This document shows positions 9,965-18,784 of a stretch of DNA of 64,000 nucleotides, one piece after another (position 1 is the stretch's first letter; each line of letters starts with the position of its first letter). This stretch comes from Conexibacter sp. CPCC 205762. GTDB taxonomy: Bacteria; Actinomycetota; Thermoleophilia; Solirubrobacterales; Solirubrobacteraceae. A program made the translations under genes and the position numbers. Under the pieces are notes generated by a model. That model had not been told where the DNA came from, did not search any database, and saw nothing but the letters and a program-made list of their open reading frames with translations. The DNA lies in NCBI RefSeq assembly GCF_030646155.1, contig NZ_JAUTDN010000022.1, forward strand, positions 1 through 64,000, read 5' to 3'.

Positions 9965-10705
9965 TCACCACGACCGCATCAGCCCACCGTCGACCGGGAT
10001 CACGGTCCCCGTCAGGTAAGCCGCGCGCGCCGAGGAGAGAAAGGCGACGAGGTTGGCGATGTCGGCGGGCACGCCGAATCTGCCGGCGGGGATCGCGGCC
10101 AGATCGGCCTCCGGCGAGCGGTTCGCGTAGTACTCCTTGAAGCTGTCGGTCTCGATCCGGCCCGGCGCGATCGAGTTGACGGTGATCCCGTCGGCCGCGA
10201 CCTCGCGCGCGAGCGTCATCAGCCAGCCGACGACGGCCGGACGCAGCGAGTTCGACAGCACGCGGCCGTCCTGCACCTCGCGGAAGGTCGGCGAGCCGAT
10301 CGACAGCACGCGCCCCTCGCCCGAGCGCCGCAGCGCCGGCAACAGCCGTCGCGTCAACTCGACGACCGGCCACAGGACCAGGTCGATCGCCTCGTCGAGC
10401 TCGTCGCGGGTGACCGACTCCGTCGTCGCGTCGCCCGGTCCGCCGCCGTTGTGGACGAGGATGTCGAGGCCCCGGCCCCACTGCTCGATCTCCCCGACGA
10501 GCCGATCGAGGTCGGCGGGATCGGTCAGGTCGCCCGGGACCAGCAGGCATCGCTCCGCGTCCGCGGCGGCGGGCTGCCGCGGGACGCGCGCGAAGCAGAT
10601 CACGTGCGCCCCCGCGGCCGCGAGCGTCTCGGCGCAGGCGCGGCCGATGCCGCGCGAGGCGCCGCAGACCAGCGCCGTGCGACCGCTCAGATCGAGGCTA
10701 AGCAT
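9965..10705 (-). CDS. Short-chain dehydrogenase/reductase, divergent (SxxxR in place of YxxxK)
   Basis: This 246-aa SDR has GASRGIG (nucleotide loop), HNGGG, a SIGSPT active-site strand and PGRIETD after the catalytic region. Where YxxxK is expected it has SNSLR (Ser151, Arg155), the same substitution as in the SDR at 18785-19537. The start is the ATG at 10705, which overlaps the end of the ABC ATPase gene by 8 bp; an ATG eight codons earlier overlaps further. FabG-like proteins with this replacement are known as a divergent SDR subgroup, but their chemistry is poorly defined. Confidence 0.9.
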   Translation of the reverse strand: MLSLDLSGRTALVCGASRGIGRACAETLAAAGAHVICFARVPRQPAAADAERCLLVPGDLTDPADLDRLVGEIEQWGRGLDILVHNGGGPGDATTESVTRDELDEAIDLVLWPVVELTRRLLPALRRSGEGRVLSIGSPTFREVQDGRVLSNSLRPAVVGWLMTLAREVAADGITVNSIAPGRIETDSFKEYYANRSPEADLAAIPAGRFGVPADIANLVAFLSSARAAYLTGTVIPVDGGLMRSW

Positions 10706-11873
10706 GGGCCGCCGGCTCCGCACCGCCATCGGACGCGTCGAGGAAGCTCGACGCCGATCCGCTCAGCTGATCGCCGTCGGCGCTGCGCAGGAAGAGGGCG
10801 TGGCGGCTGTCCCATTGCACGTGGGCGCGCTCGCCCTCGACCGCCTCCAGCGCGACCTCGACCGGCTGCCGCGAGCGAACGATCAGGTCGTCGTCGAGCA
10901 GGACCTCGGTGACGCAATACGCGCCGAAGTAGCGGACCCGGCCGATCCTGCCGGTCAGGGAGCTGTCGAGATCTGGATCGCGCTCGCGGTTGACGCGCAC
11001 GTTCTCCGGCCGCACGACCAGCATCCCGCCGCGGCCGGCCTCGGCGGCGCCGCGAGCGCGCAGGCGCAGCGACGCGCCGTTCGAGGCGAACGCGACCTCG
11101 CCGTCGCCGCTGGTCGTGACCGGGAGGCGGTTCGACTCGCCCATGAAGCGGGCGACGAACAGGTCGGCGGGCCGCTCGTAGAGGTCGTCGGACGAGCCGA
11201 CCTGCGCGATCCGCCCCTCGTTGAAGATCGCCACGACATCGGACATCGTCATCGCCTCGTCCTGGTCATGGGTGACGTAGATGACGGTGATCCCCAGCTG
11301 CTCCTGGATGCGCTTGATCTCGATCTGCATCGCGTCGCGCAGCCGGCGGTCGAGCGCGGCCAGCGGCTCGTCCATCAACAGCAGCCGCGGCTCGAAGACG
11401 AGCGCGCGCGCCAGCGCCACGCGCTGCTGCTGTCCGCCGGAGAGCTCACGCGGCAGCCGCTCGCCGTAATCGGCGAGATGGACCAGCTCGAGCGCGCCGC
11501 GCACCTTCTCCCGCACCTGCGCCTTCGGGAGCCTGCGCCGTCTCAGCGGGAAGGCGACGTTGTCGGCCGCCGTCATGTGCGGGAACAGCGCGTAGTGCTG
11601 GAAGACGACGCCGATGTTGCGCTTGTGCGGCGGCAGCGAGAGGATCGAGGCGCCGTCGAGCAGGATCTCGCCCTCGTCGACGTCGGCGAAGCCGGAGATC
11701 GCGTTGAGCGTCGTCGTCTTGCCCGAGCCGCTCGGCCCGAGGAAGGTCACGAACTGGCCGGGCTCGATCGACAGGGATGTGTCGTCGACCGCGACGACAG
11801 ATCCGAAGCGCTTCGTCAGGTTCTTGATCTCGACCCGGGCGCCGAGGGCCGAGGTCTCAGCGGCTGGCTGCAT
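10698..11873 (-). CDS. Spermidine/putrescine-type ABC transporter ATPase (PotA-like)
   Basis: The 391-aa protein has Walker A GPSGSGKTTT, Q-loop VVFQHYALFPHM, signature LSGGQQQRVALARAL, Walker B LLLMDEPLAALD and switch His in THDQDEAM. A C-terminal TOBE-type regulatory domain follows from about residue 280 (VVRPENVRVN). It energises uptake through the PotB/PotC-like permeases encoded just upstream, and overlaps the PotC-like gene by 17 bp. Confidence 0.94.
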   Translation of the reverse strand: MQPAAETSALGARVEIKNLTKRFGSVVAVDDTSLSIEPGQFVTFLGPSGSGKTTTLNAISGFADVDEGEILLDGASILSLPPHKRNIGVVFQHYALFPHMTAADNVAFPLRRRRLPKAQVREKVRGALELVHLADYGERLPRELSGGQQQRVALARALVFEPRLLLMDEPLAALDRRLRDAMQIEIKRIQEQLGITVIYVTHDQDEAMTMSDVVAIFNEGRIAQVGSSDDLYERPADLFVARFMGESNRLPVTTSGDGEVAFASNGASLRLRARGAAEAGRGGMLVVRPENVRVNRERDPDLDSSLTGRIGRVRYFGAYCVTEVLLDDDLIVRSRQPVEVALEAVEGERAHVQWDSRHALFLRSADGDQLSGSASSFLDASDGGAEPAAHA

Positions 11874-12663
11874 CGCCGGCGGCTCCCTTCTTCGTCATGA
11901 CCAGGAACGCGACCGCCATCCCGAGCGCCGCGAGCGAGAGCGTGAGCGTCGACGCGACCGCCACCGTGGGGTCGACCGTGTCGGTCAGGCTCGAGTAGAT
12001 CTTCACCGGCAGCGTCTGGAAGGTGGGGCTGGAGATGAACATCGCGACGACGACGTCGTCGAGCGACGCCGCGAAGGCCAACGCCGCCGCGATCGCCAGC
12101 GACCGCTTCAGCAGCGGCAGCGTCACGGTGAAGAACGCAACCGCCGGGCCGGCCCCGAGCGTGCGCGCGGCGCGCTCGAGCCCGTCGTCCAGCGATCTCA
12201 GCCCCGCCGTCACCGTGACGATCACGAACGGCAGCGCGATCAGCGAGTGCGCGATCACGAACGCCTGCAGCGTCCCGACCATTCTCGCCTCCAGGAAGAT
12301 CGCGTAGAGGGCGATCGCGACGAGGACGATCGGGATGATCATCGGCGCGGTCGCCAGCGCCATCACGGCGGCTCTGCCCGGGAACCTGCCCCGCGCGAGG
12401 CCGTAGGCCGCCGCCGTGCCGATCGCGGTCGCCACGACGGTGACGATCGCCGCGACGGTGAGCGAGTGGACGATCGCATCGCGCCAGGTGACGTCGGAGA
12501 GGAGGTTCTCGTACCACCGCGTCGACCACGATCTCGGCGGGAACTCGAACGTCGCGCGGCCGTTGAAGCTCATCGGCACCGCGACCAGCGCGGGCGCGAT
12601 CAGCAGCACCATCACCAGGCCGCAGAAGGCGTTGAGGGCGATCCGCCCCTTGCCGGCGCTCAT
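11857..12663 (-). CDS. ABC transporter permease, PotC type
   Basis: This 268-aa membrane protein has six predicted helices and the EAA-type loop around ERAARTLGAGPAVAFFTVTLP. The ATG at 12663 overlaps the PotB-like stop as ATGA, which rules out the longer frame that extends into the upstream gene. The segment FNGRATFEFPPRSWSTRWY is typical of polyamine-type PotC permeases before the first periplasmic loop. Confidence 0.93.
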   Translation of the reverse strand: MSAGKGRIALNAFCGLVMVLLIAPALVAVPMSFNGRATFEFPPRSWSTRWYENLLSDVTWRDAIVHSLTVAAIVTVVATAIGTAAAYGLARGRFPGRAAVMALATAPMIIPIVLVAIALYAIFLEARMVGTLQAFVIAHSLIALPFVIVTVTAGLRSLDDGLERAARTLGAGPAVAFFTVTLPLLKRSLAIAAALAFAASLDDVVVAMFISSPTFQTLPVKIYSSLTDTVDPTVAVASTLTLSLAALGMAVAFLVMTKKGAAGDAASR

Positions 12664-13580
12664 CTCCCGCCTCCGCTGCCGTTGCTGAGCACCGAGCTCC
12701 AGCGGCTCGCGCGCGAGCCGAGCCACAGCAGCAGCAGCGTGACGCCGAGCAGGATCAGGCCCATCGCGCTGCCGCGCCCCCAGGCCAGCAGCTGGTTGAT
12801 CTGCTGCGCGACGAGCTGTGGCAACAGGCTCTGCTGCGGCGAGCCGAGCAGCGCCGGGGTGATGTACGACCCGAGCGTGATCACGAAGACGACGAGCGAG
12901 CCGGCGACGACGCCGGGCAGCGACAGCGGCAGGTAGACGCGCGTGAAGGCCTGCGTCGGCGTCGCGCCGAGCGAGCGGGCGGCGCCCATGAGGCGGACGT
13001 CGATCTCGCGCAGCGACGCGTACAGCGGCAGGATGATGAACGGCAGGCTGATCTGGACGAGGCCGATGATCACGCCGCTCAGCGAGCCGATCATGTGGAA
13101 CGGCCCGAGGCCGACCGCGCCGAGCGCGTCGTTGACCGGGCCCTTGTCCTGCAGCAGGATCACCCACGAGTAGTTGCGGGTCATCGTGCCGACGAGCAAC
13201 GGCGCGATCACGGCCGCCTGCATCACGAGCCGCATCCGCCAGCCGACGACCGTCATCGCGTACGCGTACGGGTAGGCGATGACGAGGCAGGCGAGCGTCA
13301 CGATCGCGGCGGTGCGGAAGGTCCGCAGCAGGACGACGCGGTTGAGCTCCTCGTCGAAGAACCAGCGGTAGTTGTCGAGCAGCGCACCGTGCCCGCCGGG
13401 GAAGTCGGAGACGCTGCGCTCGACGATCGTCGCCAGCGGATATCCCATGGCGAAGCCGAGCAGGATCAGGGACGGGATGATCAGGGCGAACTCACGGGAG
13501 AAGAGCCCTGCGAGACCGCGCCCCGCCGGCTTGGACCGGGAGGGCGGGGCCGCGCGGTTGAGGCGCTGCGCGTTCGACAT
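12660..13580 (-). CDS. ABC transporter permease, PotB type
   Basis: The 306-aa protein has a basic cytoplasmic N-terminus of about 30 residues, then six predicted helices. The EAA loop reads LMGAARSLGATPTQAFTRVY. It pairs with the PotC-like permease. The gene begins 26 bp after the stop of the binding-protein gene. Confidence 0.93.
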   Translation of the reverse strand: MSNAQRLNRAAPPSRSKPAGRGLAGLFSREFALIIPSLILLGFAMGYPLATIVERSVSDFPGGHGALLDNYRWFFDEELNRVVLLRTFRTAAIVTLACLVIAYPYAYAMTVVGWRMRLVMQAAVIAPLLVGTMTRNYSWVILLQDKGPVNDALGAVGLGPFHMIGSLSGVIIGLVQISLPFIILPLYASLREIDVRLMGAARSLGATPTQAFTRVYLPLSLPGVVAGSLVVFVITLGSYITPALLGSPQQSLLPQLVAQQINQLLAWGRGSAMGLILLGVTLLLLWLGSRASRWSSVLSNGSGGGR

Positions 13581-13606
13581 GGTTCAGAAGCTCGCTCGGC
13601 CGGCCC

Positions 13607-14701
13607 TCAGCCTGAGATCCAGGCCGTGAAGCGCTGATTGAGCTCTTCGTAGTTGTCCGCGTACCACTGCTGATCGAACGGGATCGCGACCTCCTCGTGC
13701 TCAGGCACGGCGAGGCTGTACTTCTTGAAGAGCTCGTTCGGGTATCTCGGCTGCTTGGCATCCTTGAGTGCGGGCGAGACCGGCCACATCTCGGCAGCCT
13801 CGGTCTGCAGTCTCGGATTGAGCACGTAATTGATCACCTGGTCGACGGCGGCCCGGTTAGGTGTGCCCTCGGTGACCGTCCAGAGGTTGATGTAGATGAA
13901 CGCCTGGTCCCAGATCGGCTCGATCGTGGCGCCGGCGTCGGCGGCCTGCCAGGCGGCCGAGTCGGTGTAGATGCCCATCGCGACATCGCCTGAGACCTGC
14001 TGCTGGATCGACTGCGCCAGCGTGTTGTAGACGAGCAGGTCGCCTCTGATCGAGTCCATCTTCTTGAAGGCCCGATCGAGGTCCAGCGGGTAGAGATCCT
14101 CCGGCGCGACGCCGTCGGCGAGCAGCGCGCCTTCGATGATCCCGTTGTAGTAGAAGCTCGGAACCGCCCGCTTGCCGGGGTATTTCTCGACGTCGAAGAA
14201 GTCGGCCCAGGACGACGGCGGATCATCGGCGAACGTCTTGGCGTTGTAGGCCTTGATGAACGAGCCGGCGTCGCGCGGCAGGACGCAGTCGCCGACGACG
14301 TCGCGGTACTTCTCCTTGAACATCGCCGGGTCGGATCTGATCTTCGCGAAGACCGTTCCGCACTGGGCGATCGCCATGTAGGGATCGCCGCTCGTCATGT
14401 CCCACTGGATGTTCCCGGACTCGACCTGCGTCTGCAGCTTGGCATAGTCCAGTGGCGCGTCGAAGCTCATCGAGATCCCGGTTCTCGCCTTGAACTCCGG
14501 GGTGAAGTAGACGGCCTTCATCACGTCCTCAGTCTTGCCGCCGTAGGTGGCGATCGTGACCTTGCCGCCTCTCTTGCCCGTCGCCGAGCCGCCGTCGCCG
14601 GCGTCGTCGCTGCTGCCGCAGGCGGCCAGCGCGACGGAGGCGACCGCGACGCCGGCGACCGCCGACCAGCCGCCCTTCCGCTTCCAAAGGGACTTCCTCA
14701 C
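13607..14701 (-). CDS. Spermidine/putrescine-type substrate-binding lipoprotein (PotD-like)
   Basis: This 364-aa extracytoplasmic protein starts with a basic signal sequence and a lipobox ending in LAAC (Cys28) followed by GSS. The mature part contains the family pattern of a two-lobed family-1-type SBP, with SGDPYMAIAQCGTVFAKI and SWADFFDVEKYPGKRAV. The ligand may be a polyamine or another amine or organic acid; the Asp/Glu residues that bind polyamines cannot be assigned with confidence. It is the first gene of the operon, 60 nt downstream of a good promoter, and uses AGA for most arginines. Confidence 0.93.
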   Translation of the reverse strand: MRKSLWKRKGGWSAVAGVAVASVALAACGSSDDAGDGGSATGKRGGKVTIATYGGKTEDVMKAVYFTPEFKARTGISMSFDAPLDYAKLQTQVESGNIQWDMTSGDPYMAIAQCGTVFAKIRSDPAMFKEKYRDVVGDCVLPRDAGSFIKAYNAKTFADDPPSSWADFFDVEKYPGKRAVPSFYYNGIIEGALLADGVAPEDLYPLDLDRAFKKMDSIRGDLLVYNTLAQSIQQQVSGDVAMGIYTDSAAWQAADAGATIEPIWDQAFIYINLWTVTEGTPNRAAVDQVINYVLNPRLQTEAAEMWPVSPALKDAKQPRYPNELFKKYSLAVPEHEEVAIPFDQQWYADNYEELNQRFTAWISG

Positions 14702-14761
14702 CGCTTCCTCCTCACCTCGACCCGTCGCGTACGCGACGGGCTCACCGGTTGTGGTCCTTAA

Positions 14762-14790
14762 ACTTTAACCACAGTGTAGGAGAATTGCAA
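14762..14790 (-). promoter_or_regulatory. Promoter of the polyamine-type transporter operon
   Basis: On the minus strand TTGCAA (14790-14785) and TAAAGT (14767-14762) are 17 bp apart. The leader to the ATG at 14701 is about 55 nt. ACAGT and ACTGT half-sites flank the -35 and spacer and could form an operator. Confidence 0.55.
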
Positions 14791-14814
14791 CTGTACTTAA
14801 GTCAAAAGGTCCGC

Positions 14815-14847
14815 CCAGCCCTTTGGGCATGCGGCCCTCGAAGGGCC
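14815..14847 (-). terminator. Terminator-like double hairpin after the RidA gene
   Basis: Just after the RidA stop (14853), in the minus direction, there is GGCCCT-TCG-AGGGCC (14847-14833) and then GCCC-AAA-GGGC (14828-14818), followed by a short CCTTTT run. This would end the twelve-gene operon before the promoter of the next one. Confidence 0.5.
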
Positions 14848-14852
14848 CCTGC

Positions 14853-15230
14853 TCAGTCGCTGCCAGCGGCGATCGCCTCGACCTCGACCTTGAAGAAGCC
14901 AAGGTCGCAGCCGACCGTCGAGCGTGCCGGCTTGGGATCGGGGAAGAACTCGGCGTAGACGGCGTCGAACGCAGCGAACTCCTCGAGATCCTGCAGGAAG
15001 ACCGTCGTCTTGACGACTGCCTCCATGCTCGAGCCGGCAGCTTCGAGCACCGCCGCGAGGTTCTCCAGCGTGACGCGCGTCTGCGCGGCGATGTCGTCGC
15101 CGACAGGGTCGTCGCTGCCCGGCCGGAAGGGGCCCTGCCCGGCGGTGTAGACGACCCCGCCGCTGACGATCGCCTGCGAATACGAGCCCGAGGGCGCCGG
15201 CGTCTTGCTGGTCGTGATCTGTCGCTTCAT
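14853..15230 (-). CDS. RidA family enamine/imine deaminase
   Basis: The 125-aa protein matches the RidA (YjgF/YER057c/UK114) family in length and motifs. The conserved substrate-binding Arg103 (KPARSTVG) and Glu118 (VEVEAIA) are present. RidA proteins are trimers that hydrolyse reactive enamines or imines released by amine-oxidising or PLP enzymes. The preceding FAD amine oxidase gene is a natural partner. ATG at 15230 is chosen because GGAGG lies about 10 nt upstream; a TTG two codons earlier is too close to it. It is the last gene of the operon. Confidence 0.93.
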   Translation of the reverse strand: MKRQITTSKTPAPSGSYSQAIVSGGVVYTAGQGPFRPGSDDPVGDDIAAQTRVTLENLAAVLEAAGSSMEAVVKTTVFLQDLEEFAAFDAVYAEFFPDPKPARSTVGCDLGFFKVEVEAIAAGSD

Positions 15231-15250
15231 CGTCAATGTCCCTCCGAGGT

Positions 15251-16561
15251 TCAGGTGGCTGCGGTCGTCCGGCGGCCGGCGCGGCGCCGCGCGATCGTCC
15301 GCAGCAGGCGCGAGAAGCGCGCCGGGTCAAACGGCCCTGCGATCGCCGGCTTGCGCCCGCTCGTGATCTCCTCCGCGAGCAGCTCGCCGGAGGCGGCCGA
15401 GATCGTCATGCCGAGCATCGAGTAGCCGGTCGCCGCGTAGGCGTTGCCGAGCCCCGGCAGGCGCCCGACCACCGGCAGCCCGTCGGGGACGATCGGCCGC
15501 GCGCCCATCCAGGCCGGCGCGGCGGAGCGCCAGTCGCCGAAGGTGTCGCGCGCGACGTCCTCCAGCGCGCGCACGCGCTCGGGGTCGGGCGAGCGACGGC
15601 GGCTGAACTCCATCGTCCCGGCAATCCGCAGACGATCGCGGTAGGGCGAGACGGCGAGGTGCGTGTCCATGTACATCAGCGCATGCCGCGGCATCCACTC
15701 CGGCTCGACGACGTCGAGGCTGTAGCCCTTGCCGGCGATCACCGGGATGTGCACGCCCAGCTCGGCGGCCAGCCCGCGCGAGGCCGGGCCGGCAGCGACG
15801 ACGAGCGCGTCGGTCTCGATCGTCGCGTTGAGGCAGCGCACGGCGCGCACCCGTCCGCCGGCGAGCTCGAAGCCGCTGACCTCCCAGCGCTCGCGGATTT
15901 CGACGCCGAGCGCTCGCGCGCGGCGCGCGAGGTAGGCGAGGAAGTGGGCCGGGTCGACCTGCCAGTGATCGGCGACGTGCACCGCCTTTGCTCTGCCGAC
16001 CAGCCCCGGCTCCAGCTCGCCGAGCTCGTCGTCGTCGAGCAGTCGGCCCGGCAGCTCGTGGCCCTGCTCGCGCAGCGGCGCGACGGCGGCCAGGAAGGCG
16101 CGCACCGGCTCGGCCTCGGCGGCGGCGACCATCAGCCCGGAGCGCTCAGCGGCCGGAGCGTCCTCCTCCTCGGCTAGCAGCGCGCTGACGAGCGCGAACG
16201 ACGGGTAGCCGAGATGCGACATCGCCCGCACGCCCGCGGCGTAGTCGCGCGCGTTGCAGCGGCGCGCGAACGCGGCCAGCCACAGCGCCATGCCCGGGAT
16301 CGAGGTCGGCGCCATGTAGAGCGCCGAGCGCCGGTCGCCGAGCGATCTCAGCCCGTACGCGACCTGGCCGGGCTCGGGCAGAGGGCCCGCCTGAGACGGG
16401 CACAGCCAGCCCGCGTTCCCCCATGAGGCGCCGCTGCCGACCGTCCCCCCGTCCACCACCGTCACCTGCACGCCGCGACGGGCGAGCGCGATCGCCGACC
16501 ACAGGCCCGCGACGCCCGCGCCGACCACGACCGCCGTATCAGGCTGCTGGAACCGCCCCAT
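15251..16561 (-). CDS. FAD-dependent amine/D-amino acid oxidoreductase (DAO family)
   Basis: This 436-aa flavoprotein has an N-terminal dinucleotide fold (VVVGAGVAGLWSAIALARRG), a DadA-like SWGNAGWLCPSQAGPLP segment and a C-terminal FAD contact in NAYAATGYSMLGMTISAASG. The reaction is probably oxidation of an amine or amino acid to an imine, which RidA downstream could clear. The ATG at 16561 overlaps the previous stop by one base (TGATG). DadA-type dehydrogenase is more likely than an oxygen-using oxidase, judging from the N-terminal motif, but this is not certain. Confidence 0.9.
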   Translation of the reverse strand: MGRFQQPDTAVVVGAGVAGLWSAIALARRGVQVTVVDGGTVGSGASWGNAGWLCPSQAGPLPEPGQVAYGLRSLGDRRSALYMAPTSIPGMALWLAAFARRCNARDYAAGVRAMSHLGYPSFALVSALLAEEEDAPAAERSGLMVAAAEAEPVRAFLAAVAPLREQGHELPGRLLDDDELGELEPGLVGRAKAVHVADHWQVDPAHFLAYLARRARALGVEIRERWEVSGFELAGGRVRAVRCLNATIETDALVVAAGPASRGLAAELGVHIPVIAGKGYSLDVVEPEWMPRHALMYMDTHLAVSPYRDRLRIAGTMEFSRRRSPDPERVRALEDVARDTFGDWRSAAPAWMGARPIVPDGLPVVGRLPGLGNAYAATGYSMLGMTISAASGELLAEEITSGRKPAIAGPFDPARFSRLLRTIARRRAGRRTTAAT

Positions 16562-17352
16562 CACGCGACCGGGTTCTCGCACCAGCCGCCATCGACCCGC
16601 AGGTTCGTGCCGGTGATGTACGACGCCGCGTCGGAGAACAGGAACGCGACCGCTCTGCCGATCTCTGCGGGAGTCGCGAACCGGCCCATCGGGACGGCCG
16701 CCGCCTCCTCGCGCTCGATCTCGCTCGGGCTGACGCCGCGCTTCTCCGCCTCCGCGCGGAAGCGCTCCTCGGCGCGGGGCGTCATCACCCAGCCGGGCAG
16801 GATGTTATTGACGCGGATGTTCTCGGGCGCCAGCGCGGTCGCCTCGTACTTGGCGTAGCCGGTCAGCGCCAGCCGCGGGACCTCCGAGAAGCGCGTCTCC
16901 CAGACGGTCTGGTGCACGCCGCAGGAGGTGAGGTTGACGATGCTCCCGCCGCCGCCTCTGCGCATCTCCGGGACGGCGCTGCGCATCAGCCGCATCGGGC
17001 CCATCGCCCACATCTCCCACGCGTCGGCCCAGCGCGCGTCGTCGTCCGGGAAGGGCGTTCCGTAGGAGCCCTTCATGTTCGTCAGCATGAAGTCGAGGCG
17101 GCCGAAGCGGGCGACCGTCTCGCTCACCGCGCGGTTGCAGTCGGCGGCGACGCGCACGTCGCAGGCGATCGCCAGCACCTCCTCGGCGGCGAGCTCGCTC
17201 AGCTCGGCCTGCGCCGCGCGCAGCCGCTCGTCGCCGAGCCCGTAGATCGCGAGCTTCACGCCCTCGGCCGCCAGCACCTCCGCGACGCCGAAGCCGATCC
17301 CCTCGCTGCCGCCGCCGATCAGCGCCACCCGTCCGTCGAGTCCCAGGTCCAC
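16561..17352 (-). CDS. Short-chain dehydrogenase/reductase, divergent (SxxxR)
   Basis: This 263-aa SDR is a clear paralogue of the one at 790-1581, with GGGSEGIG, NLTSCGVH, PRLALTGYAKY and YITGTNLRVDGGW. At the YxxxK position it has SEVPR (Ser156, Arg160). The start is GTG at 17352 with GGGGAG about 10 nt upstream. It follows the 67-aa protein gene and is coupled to the FAD oxidoreductase gene. The conserved TSCGVH motif may mark a substrate-specific clade. Confidence 0.9.
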   Translation of the reverse strand: MDLGLDGRVALIGGGSEGIGFGVAEVLAAEGVKLAIYGLGDERLRAAQAELSELAAEEVLAIACDVRVAADCNRAVSETVARFGRLDFMLTNMKGSYGTPFPDDDARWADAWEMWAMGPMRLMRSAVPEMRRGGGGSIVNLTSCGVHQTVWETRFSEVPRLALTGYAKYEATALAPENIRVNNILPGWVMTPRAEERFRAEAEKRGVSPSEIEREEAAAVPMGRFATPAEIGRAVAFLFSDAASYITGTNLRVDGGWCENPVA

Positions 17353-17359
17353 GGCGGAT

Positions 17360-17563
17360 TCACTCCCCGCCGGTCGTGTGCCCGAGCACGTAGACGACCT
17401 GCAGCGCCCCGCCCGCGCCGTCCGCCACCTTGACCTCGAGCAGGCGCCAACCGCGCTCCTCGCGCAGCAGGCGGTTGACCGCCGCCGTCTGCGGCGGCGG
17501 CAGCACGATCACGCGGACCTCGTCAAGACCAAGATCGCTCAACTCAACTCTCCTGTCAGTCAT
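17360..17563 (-). CDS. Small conserved-looking protein of unknown function
   Basis: The 67-aa product begins MTDRRVELSDLGLDEVRVIVLPPP and contains VNRLLREERGWRLLEVKVADG, a beta-alpha-beta-like pattern without signal peptide or cysteines. The gene overlaps the DUF1989 gene by 8 bp and ends 7 bp before the next SDR, so it is a genuine operon member. I do not recognise a family. A small subunit or chaperone for a neighbouring enzyme is possible but unsupported. Confidence 0.65.
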   Translation of the reverse strand: MTDRRVELSDLGLDEVRVIVLPPPQTAAVNRLLREERGWRLLEVKVADGAGGALQVVYVLGHTTGGE

Positions 17564-18134
17564 TCCAAGTCACCTCGATCGCGGGGACGCCCGGCTCTCC
17601 ACCGGTGGTGAGCGCACATGCCGAGACGAGCACCGTGCACGGGCTCGCCGCGCTGAAGCGGACGAAGTCGCCCGCCGCGCTCGAGCCGGGCGCGAGGCCG
17701 TACCTGCCGTCGCGCTCCTCGGCCTGCTTGAAGATCCCGACCGGGTACGGGACCCACTTCTCCGGCAGCCCCTCCTGCTCCAGCCACGCGCGGAAGCTCG
17801 ACCAGCAGCACGTGCCGACCGGCTCGTTCCCGAGCGCTCTGGCGATCCACGGGGTGCAGGCCTCCAGCGCGAGGTCGTGCTGCTCGTTGCTCAGCTCCTC
17901 CACACGCAGCAGTGGGCTGTACTCCTGGCTCCACAGCGTCATTCCCTCGCGCAGCGTGTAGGCGCCCTCAGCCAGCCCGGTGAGCAGCGTGGAGAGCCGC
18001 TCCCGCGGGTCGGCTGCGGCGTGGGCGACGAGCTCGGCGACCTGCCCCGCGACGAGCGCGCGCACGCTCAGCGTGTCGCCGGGAGAGAGCGCGGCGACCG
18101 CCATCGTCCCCGCCGCCAGCTTGACCTCAGGCAC
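17556..18134 (-). CDS. DUF1989 (urea carboxylase-associated) protein, shorter paralogue
   Basis: This 192-aa protein belongs to the DUF1989/UAAP family, with conserved SNEQHDLALEACTPW and a later GTCCWSSFRAWLEQEG region. Family members accompany guanidine/urea carboxylase systems and are thought to be metal-binding enzymes or carriers for urea-like compounds. Here no carboxylase is nearby. The GTG start at 18134 has GGAGGAGG 6-7 nt upstream and lies 8 bp inside the preceding DUF1989 gene. The pair probably forms a hetero-complex, which is an inference. Confidence 0.8.
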   Translation of the reverse strand: MPEVKLAAGTMAVAALSPGDTLSVRALVAGQVAELVAHAAADPRERLSTLLTGLAEGAYTLREGMTLWSQEYSPLLRVEELSNEQHDLALEACTPWIARALGNEPVGTCCWSSFRAWLEQEGLPEKWVPYPVGIFKQAEERDGRYGLAPGSSAAGDFVRFSAASPCTVLVSACALTTGGEPGVPAIEVTWND

Positions 18135-18774
18135 GGGCGGCCTCCTCCAGGATCGAGCCGACCGTCGGCCGATCTGCCTCCGATGGCCCCACCCACACGT
18201 GCAGGCGGGAGGGATTGAACGCGTTGGTCGGCGTGCGCTCCTGCGGGCAGTTGGAGGTCAGCACGACGAGGTCGGTCAGGGCGCGCAGCTCGACGTAGTC
18301 GCCGGACTCGGCCTCGGGCAGGTCGATCACATAGCTCCCGTCGGCGTCGCGCCGGATCGTCATGAACGGGCAGTAGATGTGCTGCACGTCCGCCTCCTCG
18401 GCGCCGTACGGCGCACCCGCGGCGAGCAGGTTGGTGCGGCAGTTCGGCGTGTCGGGGATGCCGAAGCGCGCGTAGTTGAGCGGCGCGCTGCAGGAGCCGC
18501 CGACGATCACTCCAGCGCCGGCGGTGCAGGCGTCGATCGCGGCGAGCGCGGTCGTGCGCTGCGAGTGCAGCACGCAGCCCGGAACCATCAGGAAGCTCTC
18601 GTTGAGCAGCTGCGAGGCGCTCGGCGAGAGCCGGTCCTGTGCGTCGTCGCGCGCCCACAGCACGATGTCGGGCACCTGCTGCCCGTCGACGACAGTGATG
18701 CGCAGCGACTCGCCGACCGCGACCTCCGAGGCCGTGTGCGCCCGCGGCGCGAGCAAGATGTCTTGTTCTGCCAT
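18127..18774 (-). CDS. DUF1989 (urea carboxylase-associated) protein, longer paralogue
   Basis: The 215-aa protein shows the other typical DUF1989 pattern: GGSCSAPLNYARFG, TPNCRTNLLAAGAPYG and VVLTSNCPQERTPTNAFNP. Conserved cysteines and acidic residues could bind a metal. The ATG at 18774 follows TAGGAGGG, which overlaps the stop of the SDR gene upstream. It forms a tandem pair with the shorter paralogue, as UAAP1/UAAP2 do elsewhere, but in a different gene neighbourhood. Confidence 0.82.
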   Translation of the reverse strand: MAEQDILLAPRAHTASEVAVGESLRITVVDGQQVPDIVLWARDDAQDRLSPSASQLLNESFLMVPGCVLHSQRTTALAAIDACTAGAGVIVGGSCSAPLNYARFGIPDTPNCRTNLLAAGAPYGAEEADVQHIYCPFMTIRRDADGSYVIDLPEAESGDYVELRALTDLVVLTSNCPQERTPTNAFNPSRLHVWVGPSEADRPTVGSILEEAARA

Positions 18775-18784
18775 CCAGACCCTC

